DNA of 64,000 nt, from NCBI GenBank assembly GCA_963855995.1, contig OY979716.1, positions 53,386,158 to 53,450,157 on the forward strand, in the 5' to 3' direction. Every line of letters begins with the position of its first letter. Position 1 is the first letter of the stretch. The position numbers were made by a program, and so were the translations under genes. The notes under the pieces were generated by a model. That model saw only the letters and a program-made list of their open reading frames with translations, had not been told where the DNA came from and did no database searches. The DNA comes from Muricea muricata. Lineage: Eukaryota > Cnidaria > Anthozoa > Malacalcyonacea > Plexauridae. Positions 38,525 to 48,875 of this stretch are shown in pieces.

Positions 38525-38597
38525 TGCCTCGTGGCCTAATGGATAAGGCGTCTGACTTTGGATCAGAAGATTGCAGGTTCGAATCCTGCCGGGGTCG
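38525..38597 (+). tRNA. Arg-type tRNA with TTG (Gln) anticodon
   Basis: Body matches the tRNA-Arg(TCG) genes, but the anticodon loop reads CTTTGGA, giving TTG, the anticodon for Gln codon CAA. Position 1 is T instead of G, weakening the first acceptor pair. T4 follows. Could be a decaying copy or a reassigned tRNA. Confidence 0.65.
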
Positions 38598-38780
38598 TTT
38601 TGTTTTCTGCATGTTGTTCAAGCTATGCAATTGTGGCATAAAAACTTAAATTCTTTCTTTTATCTAAGTTTTCATATGCATCTTCCAAATTACTATTTAG
38701 CAAAAGAACTTTTAATATACTGTTTCTATACCAGACCAACATGCACGCTTTCAGATGAGGGCCATTTATAAACCGCAAAT

Positions 38781-38860
38781 GGCATGGGTGGGATTCGAAA
38801 CCACGCCATAGAAAGACTTGTGCCTAAAACTAGTGCCTTAGACCACTGGGCCACGCAACC
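38781..38860 (-). pseudogene. Decayed tRNA-Leu(TAG)
   Basis: Loop TTTAGGC present; acceptor, anticodon stem and T stem are mismatched. Confidence 0.7.
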
Positions 38861-39148
38861 GCTTGCAATAAAGTGCTCTTTCTTTTTATGTTGTTGTCTA
38901 ATAAGTACATATAATTCTGTATGAGTAAACTCCATCTATTCCAGACTCCCTTTCTGTTACTATTTGCACTGTTCTTTACGTATCGTGTACGACAGAAGTG
39001 GAATTTTAACAGCATTATTTTTATGTAGCTTATCCGGAGAAAGTGTTTCAGAACATAAAACATAAAATGTAATTCGTTTGCCATATTTAATAACGTTTCC
39101 AAAGCATGTGAATCAAGAAACGTTTCTTTGACGAAGACTTCTAATGAT

Positions 39149-39220
39149 GGGCTTGCACGGGAATCGAACCCGCGACGTCTCGCACCCTAAGCGAGAATCA
39201 TACCACTAGACCAGCAAGCC
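39149..39220 (-). tRNA. tRNA-Pro(AGG), intact
   Basis: 72-nt gene for Pro codon CCU. Acceptor GGCTTGC/GCAAGCC, box A TGGTCTAGTGG, anticodon stem CTCGC/GCGAG with loop TTAGGGT, T arm CGCGG TTCGATT CCCGTG-type pairing, all consistent. The only fully paired Pro gene in the window, located in the diverged edge of the array. Confidence 0.93.
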
Positions 39221-39449
39221 GACAACAGTCGCCCCTACATCCGACAATTTTTAAGAAAATAATTGTAAAACAAAAAGTGTGACAACCAGCAACGGTGATC
39301 GTGACTAGTAAATTTAGTTCGTCTTCGGAAGCAGCGATTATTTCGTGGTTTTGTTATGATGTTCAAGCCATGCATATTCTGGCAAAAACAATGTTTAGAA
39401 ATTACTTCTTTTTGATATATGTCTTTCAAACTGCTTGTTGTGAAATAAC

Positions 39450-40405
39450 TTTTATTATTTTTTATTTGTGCACGACTAGAGTTATTTTGTGATTTCCTGC
39501 AGTTTGATTGGCTGCACGAGTAGGCGGCTTTTTACAATATCTTGGCCCGCGGGCCAAAAGAGTTATTTTTAAAAACAGACCAAGGAGTGGAGCTGATTGT
39601 TGAACTTGAATAAAAGTGTCTAAAAGCCAAAAAACAATCTAACAAAATTAAAGATAGGAAATAGACTCAATTGACTTCAGCAGATGTCTTTTGAAGATTA
39701 AAATTTACTTCAAACAACGAAAAAAACGGCAGAATCTATAACAAAATTTTACAAACAAAGTCGAGCAAAGCCGTACATGTAAAAGCTGGCGTACATATTA
39801 TACACGGTACTCATCCAAACTAAAAAGCACTCATTGAAATAAATAGTGAAACATACAAAAACCCAAAAATAATACTGTTTAGTAACACTTTGACAACCAA
39901 CGTACAGTTCAAAGTCGATTCCTGGACTTAAAATTTTATTATTAAATGTTGTCAAAAACTAAATCTGATTTTCGCTAATCGAAAATCAAACTTTCTTTGT
40001 CAAAACGCATATTTCAACCCTGTTTGTTTCGTAAAACGAACGATAAAATAAAAAATCGTATTAACTCACCTTTTTCATTGCCGTATTGAGTATTAAAACA
40101 TCAGTAGCACAGAAAGTATAGTCTTCGTTTTAGCTGTTTGTCAGCCATGCTTGAATAAATATTGAAGTAAAGTAACAAACTAGCTGATCTCAAAGCATGT
40201 TCGCAACACTAGATTTTCGTAAAGGTTTAATCATGCATCACGCAGAAAAAAATAAAAACGTTATTTACCGTTTAGATCGGTTCGTACTGAAAAATATTTT
40301 GTCTCGGTCTCAAAAACGTCCCTCGGCCTTCGGCCTCGTTCCGTTTTTGAGACCTTGACAAAATATTTTTCCAGTACGGACCTCTCATCCGGTAAATAAC
40401 ATATA
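39450..40405. mobile_element. Insertion in array unit 13
   Basis: About 0.96 kb of unrelated sequence interrupts the spacer between AATAACTTTTAT and ATACTGTTGCTG, which are adjacent in all other units. It contains a GGCCCGCGGGCC palindrome (about 39545) and a strong foldback near its right end (40263-40404, arms beginning GTTATTTACCG and ending CGGTAAATAAC). No transposase seen; probably a non-autonomous element or nested elements. Confidence 0.65.
40263..40404. repeat. Foldback (MITE-like) palindrome
   Basis: Inverted arms share GTTATTTACCG, GTACTGAAAAATATTTTG (one base inserted in the other arm) and GTCTCAAAAACG around a CGGCCTTCGGCCTCG centre. Confidence 0.8.
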
Positions 40406-40556
40406 TATATACTGTTGCTGTGCTAGTCCAACGTGCAATGTGAGAGTTGCTGAATCCACACCAACTGCCATGGAGCAATATGCCACATTCCAGAACAATT
40501 TCAATGAAACAGCATAAAACACCTAACAACTGTTGCTCCATTAATAAAACGCAATT

Positions 40557-40625
40557 GGAAGCGTTGGGATTCGAACCCATGAATGCGCCAGAAACCAGCG
40601 CCTGAGACCACTCCGCCACGTTACC
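40557..40625 (-). pseudogene. Broken tRNA-Leu
   Basis: D arm and T loop TTCGAAT are recognisable; the 3' part of the anticodon arm and variable arm are deleted. Confidence 0.75.
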
Positions 40626-41487
40626 GCCATTAACTCAACAGTCTGTCTTTGCGTTTTGTTCTCTATTACTTATGTATTCTGCATGGTAATCTCCATCCCT
40701 TCCAGACACCCTATTAGTCACTTTTGGCGCTGTTCTTAACAATTCGTATACGACAGAAGTGAAATTTTCAAAAACACAATTTTCAAGTAGCTTTTCAAGA
40801 GAAGGTGTTTGAGAACATGTAACATAGAAATAAATCGGGTTAAATCTTTACAAACGTTTCGAAACTTACCAACCAAGGAAAGTTCCTCTTACGAAATCTT
40901 TTAATTGCGGGCTGGCACAAGAATATAACTCGTGACCTTTCGCACCCTAAGAGAGAATTATACGAGTAGAGCAACAAGCGGACAACAATCGCGAGTACAC
41001 CCGACAGTTTTTTAAAAAAATTCATTCAATTTGGAAAGAATAAAATTTTTAAAAAAGTATTTTTTATTTTTTAAGAAAATAATTTGAAAATAATAAATTA
41101 TGTTTATCGGCATTAGTGAACGTGGTTAGCAAATTTTGTTTCTCTTCGGAACGAGCGATTAACTCGTAGTTTTTTATGATGTTCAAGCCATGCATATTCT
41201 GTCAAATGCATTCTCTAGAAATTGCTTCTTTTTCATAGGTATCTTCCACACTGCTCAGTCTCCAATAACTGTTACTATACTGTTGCTGTGCTAGTCCAAC
41301 GCACATTTTGAGAGTTGCTGTTTTTGTAAGTTCTTTTTGACGTTTTTAAATTATGAGACTGCCGACAATCGAACACAAGACCAATCGCACGCGGAGGGAG
41401 GATCACATTACTAAACAAGTAAGCCGAGAATTATTAAAGGATATGTTACAATATTTTATGAAAAAGTAGGACCATTAGCGCAGTGGT

Positions 41488-41560
41488 GGACTCGTGGCCT
41501 AATAGGTAAGGCGTCTGACTTCGGATCAGAAGTTTGCAGGTTCGAATCCTTCCGGGGTCG
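41488..41560 (+). tRNA. Diverged tRNA-Arg(TCG)
   Basis: Anticodon TCG and anticodon stem intact. One acceptor mismatch (A3.G70 type), altered D loop TAATAGGTAA and a T-stem mismatch (GCAGG/CCTTC). T4 follows. Possibly non-functional. Confidence 0.65.
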
Positions 41561-41756
41561 TTTTCTTTTCTGCATTCTGTTCAAGCTATGCAATTGTGGC
41601 ACAAAAACTTAAATTCTTTCTTTTATCTAAGTTTTCATATGCATCTTCCAAATTACTTTTTGGCAAAAGAACTTTTAATATACTGTTTCTATACCAGACC
41701 AACATGCAAGGAAAGAGTTACTGAATCTACAGCAACTGCCATTGAACAACTTGCCA

Positions 41757-41900
41757 AATCTCACACAATAACTTTAATGAAACAGCATGACACGTTTCAT
41801 AGGTGAGGGCCATAAATAAATTGCAACTGGTAGCGGTGGGATTCGAACCCACGCCATAGAAAGACTGGTGCCTAAAACCAGCGCCTTAGACCACTGGGCC
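41757..41900. repeat. Terminal stub of the tRNA array
   Basis: Start of a fourteenth unit that stops abruptly inside the D arm of tRNA-Leu(TAG). Everything to the right is unrelated sequence. Confidence 0.85.
41829..41900 (-). pseudogene. tRNA-Leu(TAG) truncated at the array end
   Basis: T arm TTCGAAT, anticodon stem CTGGT/ACCAG and loop TTTAGGC are perfect, showing the undamaged ancestor of the array copies. The 5' acceptor strand is missing because the array stops here. Confidence 0.85.
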
Positions 41901-42676
41901 CATTGATCTGTATAATACTGAATCACGCATACATGATAAAATTTTGAAGCCATCGCCGCCATCTTGGTACTCCAGGTCCAGTGTTCTTTGCGGGTGTGAG
42001 AGTAATAATTTGTATTTTTCGAATTCCGAGGTGCGAAGTGTTTCGTTTATCAGTAAACTTGTGTTTTTTTTCGAAATCTGGTTTTGATCAGCGCAAATAT
42101 ACTCAATGACATGGATAGGAACTTAACCAGACAAGTTTTTTTACCTTTTTTGCTGAATACACCGGTATAAACAGAGACGGTTGTCGTAATGGACAAACAA
42201 CAGTAAATCTCGTGATAAAATTAGAAAGGTACGTTCGAATTCTGTCAAAAAGTATTAGTTTTTTCACTGTTTTGTTTTGTTCTCATTTCTCACTTTTGAT
42301 ATCAAACGAACTGAAAATGAACGTTTTTTATTCCATTACCACTATTTGGTAATATTTACAATTTCAATAGCTCAAATAGCTGTACATCAGTGATCAAAAC
42401 ATACCGGTATAATACCGGTAAAATAGTGAAATGTTTATAACAATATATCTATAATTATTTTCTATATAAGAACGATTTTTACATATATAGTGCATATTTA
42501 TCAATAGCTATTCATGAGAACAATTTATAAACTAAGGTGAATTCACAATAATTTATATGATCTCTTATTATTTTCATTTTATCAATCGTCAATATAATTT
42601 TAGATTCTTCATATGCAAACCCAACTGCAGGATACATTGATCTATAATTTGTATATCTGAAACTTTGCTTGTTCGC
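41901..42676. other. Right flank of the tRNA array, no gene seen
   Basis: AT-rich single-copy-looking sequence with a small palindrome ACCGGTATAATACCGGT near 42403. Probably includes the 3' end of the transposon carrying the transposase relic, but no terminal inverted repeat was found. Confidence 0.5.
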
Positions 42677-45082
42677 TCATTCAAACGTTGTGTATTGACC
42701 ACTGAATAAGATTGTTTTGGTTAATGTTTTCCTAATGTTTTCACCTCTAACTTGGGCAGTTTTTTCTTTTGCCAGGTGATGCATTCTTATTTTTAAGAAA
42801 CATTTGGTAATGCATTTTATGAGGCTGAACAGGTAGTTGTTATCTGGTGTGCTATCGAACATGTGGTTGTTGATAGATGAAAATAGATCTTTGTCAATGG
42901 CTTCTTCCAAGACCACCGATACAATACTTGGAGTTATGTTTGAGGCAGTGGGTAAGTTTCCTCCTGTAGAATTGAGCATCCTTACCACACATTTCTCTGT
43001 ACTTTGGCAAACTTCGTAAACACTTGCAGATGCTTCAATTAGTCCTTGATGGGTTTTATGTCTTACTATATAATGAGTTGAAATTAGCTTCTGTGGGATC
43101 TTTCTCTACAAGAGTATCTCTGCATGTTTCACAACTAACTTCACGCTTGACCATTCTGACCACAAAACCCGCAATGTAACCAACAGCTGCCTCCTTATAG
43201 CTGCCCAAATAATTGAAATTTGGAGCATCAACATAATCATGATCCATTTGCTGTGGTTCTAGTCGTTCTTTTAGATCATGTCTGCGTATTATTGATATGT
43301 CTGCAACACCAATATCGTTGTAGTTGACAGTGGCAGTATCTTTTATAGCATGGAGAATCTTTGTGTTGTCTAATGCTGAGCAGTTGCCAGTTGCACTAAC
43401 TTCATGGCGTAGTAAAAGACGCTTGTAGGCAGCCATGAAGTGCTTTGCAGTCGGGTTGTTGTTCCATCCCCCTGACGACCGAATGGATGCGAAGAATAAC
43501 TCCAAGTGATCCTGACTTAGTTTATATGTTAGGAGGTAGTTCATTGGAATACTTGCATGGGTTGCTTATCAACTCATTGAACAAGCATTTGATACTTTTG
43601 ATTGCCACAAGAAACCCTAGGAATCCAGTTTTTTTCTTCGTCTCAACCATTGGTGTACCAAGGGTGTTTGTCAGATCGCTGATGTATGCCATTGCTTCTT
43701 CTAGAAACGGTGACCATGCTTTCTTGTTGGACTCTCTCAATGGGCTCTTGAAATACTTTCCATGGGGATTTCGTGAGTTAAAAACATTAAATAGATGGTC
43801 AAACGTTCTTATGAATTTAACTGTTGGGGCAGAATCATGAAACTATGGAATCTTCAATACTTCATCACAAAATTCAATTGCATCAGCTACACTGGCACTG
43901 ATTGTTTGTGCAGCCAAGTCCACCTTCATTTTTTGTTTCGCCCACTGAACATGTGCTCGTCGAAGCTTGTTACCAAGCCTTCCTTATCCTGGATCTTATG
44001 TAGCTCTTCGGTCAGCTCCCACCGAATCATGCCACCATCTCCATCAATAATAATTTTCTGAGTTGCCAAGGTGTTACGTACCAGTTTTAACATGTGGCAC
44101 ACATCAAGAATAACATGAATCTTTTCATTAGCATTGCCAGGGTGTGTAAAAGATGGATCCAAATCATCAACATCTAGCTTAGCACCGAGCAACTTCATTA
44201 TGGATTGATTGCAGCTTGGACCATCACATGTTAGTGAAACTGTTTTCACTCCTACATCACTTAGCTTTAAAAGGCCTGTTTCCACAAGGTTTGCTCTTTC
44301 TGATGCTGCCAAACCGTCAGTTAGGAAATAACCTAAAGGTACTTTCCAGTTGCTATTTAGTGAAACAGCCATGAATACATAGGCTTCGCTTGCCAGTGGT
44401 GAACAATCATTGTTATCACTTGTACCATTTCCAATATCTGTAAAGCCTATGAACTTATCTCCATCCCACTCCTGATGTTTTCGTATTGCCATTTCATCTA
44501 TGACCAGACCACAGATGACAGCATCATTCCCTTTTGCTGCATCCTGGACTTTTAGAAAGAGAGCATGAAAAGCTTCCTGTGTGAATCCAGGCTTACCATT
44601 GATGGATTGGTACCAGCGACGTATTGTGCTTGGATGGGAAAGTGCAAGGTGGAATGTGCGTCTTACATAGTTATAGGCTTTGGTGGAATAAAACTGTAAG
44701 GTGATAGCAAATGCCTTGAGCACTTCTGGATATTTCGATTTCGATATATTTTTTGACTTATTTCTTACAGCTTTCTTCATCAGCTTTTCTGGCACTCCCA
44801 AGTATGTGCCTTCCAGGACATATGCACAATTTTCTGATATCAAGCCATTATTTTGGAGGGACTTGACCACGTCGCTCAAAGACTGGACTTTTTTCTTAAG
44901 TCTTCTGTTCTTTTGCTGGGTCACCTTCAACTTTTTCTTCATGTTTTCTACTTTGTGCAGAGCCTCATCCAGTTTTCTTTTCATGGTTTTAGGACTTGAT
45001 GTGACAGGCGAATTGGGAGGTGTATTTGCATCTGGATGCTCCTGTAGCTCATTGTCGTCAAGGAAGGACACCGGTATCTGAA
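42677..45082 (-). pseudogene. THAP9/P-element-like transposase relic
   Basis: Reading the minus strand: a first frame (45071-43926, possibly beginning at an acceptor near 45082, TTAATTCAG) has a lysine-rich coiled coil, then an RNase H-like fold with catalytic-type Asp residues in VIDEM and TCDGPS and a CHMLKLVRN block. A one-base loss near 43968 shifts the frame into AHVQWAKQKMKVDLAAQ; a TAG at about 43838 interrupts it; a further shift near 43535 leads into SQDHLELFFASIR, holding the third acidic residue; another near 43050 leads to the C-terminal part ending ILFSGQ. Order and motifs match the P-element/THAP9 transposase family, which cuts and pastes DNA in the nucleus. No THAP zinc finger is visible upstream. 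Inactive by multiple lesions. Confidence 0.85.
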
Positions 45083-46003
45083 TTAAGGTAGTATATTATG
45101 TAAATAACTCTTTGAATATTTGCTAATGTTCCCAATGTAATCATGTATTTGTGTAGGGACTTTCACTGTTTGGAACCGCATTATCCCTCAGCCTGACAGT
45201 TTGTCCTGTTCGGTCAAAACAAGAGTCTTGAAAATGGTCTGAACAAATGACTGATGTTTTTGTGGGGTACCAGTTTTCTCTACTAACGTTTGAAATCCAC
45301 AGTTGTAATTGCTGTGGATGACTGAATGGAAACCTGCAAAAAAGAGAAGTTTTTTGCAGTTCTCATATAGAGCCATGTTAGTTATACTAATTGTAAACAT
45401 CACTTACTATATTTACTTATTATGCTATGAATTAATCTGACTTGTAATTTTACCTTTTACTCTTTAGATGAACATGTTAATCGAACGTTTTCTTGTACAG
45501 TATAACATGAAATAAAATGCTTTTGAATCCCCCTTTCCATTATTGCTTTAATTTCCATTTTTGTATATATTTACAGTTGGTACAAGATTTCACAGCATAT
45601 AAAATGGCGAGATTTTGACCTTTGCGAATCATTAATCTTGTTATTGACATTAATATTGCATGGCAAAGCGCAAACATAAAGTAAAATTATGTAAAATTTT
45701 GCATTCACCTACCTTAGCGCAACTTTATTTAAGCTTGGGGGCCACTTTGCACTTTAAATTTGCATCGTCTTCGTCGTGCCGGTCGTATTTCATTTTGCTT
45801 TTGTATGTGAAATTCATATGTTTTATATTTTACAAACCTGTGAAAGGATTTTCCACAGTCTCTAAATTGTACATTTTTGCACCCAGGGACAACGCAAGTC
45901 GGCATTTTTCAACCTTTCTCCTCAAAAAACTTTTTGAAACTCTTTCAAGAACGCTTACCTTTGTAGTACACAGCCAAAAACGCCACAGGCTTGTTGCAAG
46001 TTG
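45083..46003. other. No gene seen
   Basis: Intergenic or transposon 5' region. Short frames exist on both strands but none resembles a known protein or has splice-site support. Confidence 0.4.
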
Positions 46004-46440
46004 TCAATTTTACTGGCTTGTTGCAACTTGTTGACAAGTTGCAACAAGCTTGTCAATTTCATCAAGTTGCAACAAGCTTGTTAAAATCAGGCTTGTTACA
46101 ACTTGTCATCTACAGACTTGTTACAGCTTGTTGAAACAACTTGCATCAAGTCTGTTGAAACAATTTGCATCAAGTTTGTCCGGAACAACTTGCATCAAGC
46201 TTGTTGGATCAACAATGCTGTTGCAAGTTGTTAAGACAGACTTGCTACAATTTGATATCATCAAGCCTGCTACAAGTTGTTGGAACAACTTGTATCAAGC
46301 TTGTTCATGACAAGATTTAACAAGACTGTCAAAACAACTTGCAACAGCATTGTTGATCAACAGGCTTGTTGCAAGTTGTTCCGGACAAACTTGATGCAAG
46401 CTGATATTATCAAGATGTTGAAACAACCATGATGCAAATT
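46004..46440. repeat. Irregular CAACTTG/CAAGCTTGTTG minisatellite
   Basis: About 437 bp of degenerate repeats of ACTTGTTGCAACAAGCTTGT-type words in both orientations, so that the tract is internally palindromic (TTGCAACAAGCTTG). Period irregular, roughly 20-30 bp. Confidence 0.8.
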
Positions 46441-46733
46441 GCGGCATCAATTTTTGAACGGTTTTAGCCGACTGAAATCGGGTTATATCAGTCTTTCTGT
46501 TTTTCAGTCGCCATGTGACCGATTAAAATCGGCTGACTATAATAATTTGCGCCCGGCGGTAATATGTATTAAACAAATGACGAGAAGAATGGTTACTTTA
46601 CACAGTTTTATACTACAACCAAATGTTTGAGGATAATTTAATGTAAAAAAGTAAAATGCTACCTGCCTTGGTAGTGCCTTCAGTAAAAAAAAATAGGTAA
46701 AAAACCTCTGGTTTGGTTATAAACAAACTATTT

Positions 46734-47303
46734 TAGTATTTTTACACAAGTGAACATAAGAAATCCGACGTTGTGATTGGTCCAATATGACGGGACATTT
46801 AACAATTATTCGCCGAAGGCGAGGTGATTATCGGGGAATATTCACCGAGACGAAGTCGAGGTGAATATTTCCCGAAAATCACCGAGCCTGAGGCGAATAA
46901 TTGTTTAGTATTTTTACACAAGTTATTTTAATTTTGTTTATTTCTTTGTCCGTAATTTGTACAAAACGGCGGATAGTCGCAATTTTGTAAACTTGTTTTT
47001 ACTGTTGTATTCACCTGTAGGTGAATATTGGACCAATATTCGACCAATATTGGCATATTGGACCAATCACAAAGTCGGATTTCTTATGTTCACTTGTGTA
47101 AAAATACTAATCCTTTATATTCACCTACAGGTGAATATAACAGTGAAAACAAGTTTACAAAATCGCGACTATAGCTGCCGTTTTGTACAAATTACGGACA
47201 AATAAATAAACAAATTTAAAATAACTTGAGTAAAAATACTCGACTTCGTCTCGGTAAATATTCCCCCCGATGATCACCTCGCCTTCGGCGAATAATTGTT
47301 AAA
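46734..47303. mobile_element. Nested palindromic (foldback) element
   Basis: Outer arms TTTAACAATTATTCGCCGAAGG (46798) and its complement ending at 47303 enclose inner inverted arms (about 46915-47035 versus 47109-47255: TTTGTACAAATTACGG, AAGTTTACAAAAT). A further inverted pair, ACACAAGTGAACATAAGAAATC at 46744 and about 47080, crosses the outer one. No coding capacity. A MITE-like element or two nested ones. Confidence 0.75.
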
Positions 47304-48863
<1,560 letters not shown>

Positions 48864-48875
48864 GATATTATATAG

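Larger units (their letters stand above)
36668..38742. repeat. Diverged tRNA unit 12
   Basis: Clearly related but with many substitutions. Has Leu(TAG)-like 36739, Pro(AGG) 37085, decayed Leu(AAG) 37543, a Pro relic near 37907, the tRNA-like relic near 38350, and an Arg-derived gene with TTG anticodon 38525. One Leu module is missing. Confidence 0.85.
38743..41756. repeat. Diverged tRNA unit 13 with insertion
   Basis: Leu relic 38781, intact Pro(AGG) 39149, a roughly 0.96-kb insertion of unrelated DNA (about 39450-40405), broken Leu 40557, Pro relic near 40909, tRNA-like relic near 41355 and diverged Arg 41488. Confidence 0.85.
1..41900. repeat. Tandem array of tRNA-gene units
   Basis: About 41.9 kb built from repeats of a tRNA-bearing unit. 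Eleven near-identical units fill 1-36667 and two diverged units plus a stub fill 36668-41900. The left edge lies outside the window. Spacers between the tRNAs are mutually similar: the Leu+Pro modules and the segment after tRNA-Arg share blocks such as TGCTGTGCTAGTCCAAC and GTGTTTCAGAACAT. This suggests all modules descend from one tRNA-plus-spacer ancestor. Near identity of 3-kb units points to recent amplification or homogenisation by unequal exchange. Collapse or expansion during assembly cannot be excluded. Confidence 0.95.

Noticed and set aside
45188..45403. Candidate THAP exon upstream of the transposase relic
   Set aside because: The translated segment lacks the C2CH pattern and the AVPTIF-type motif of THAP domains.
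45660..46034. 124-residue plus-strand frame
   Set aside because: No recognisable domain, low-complexity hydrophobic composition, partly runs into the minisatellite.
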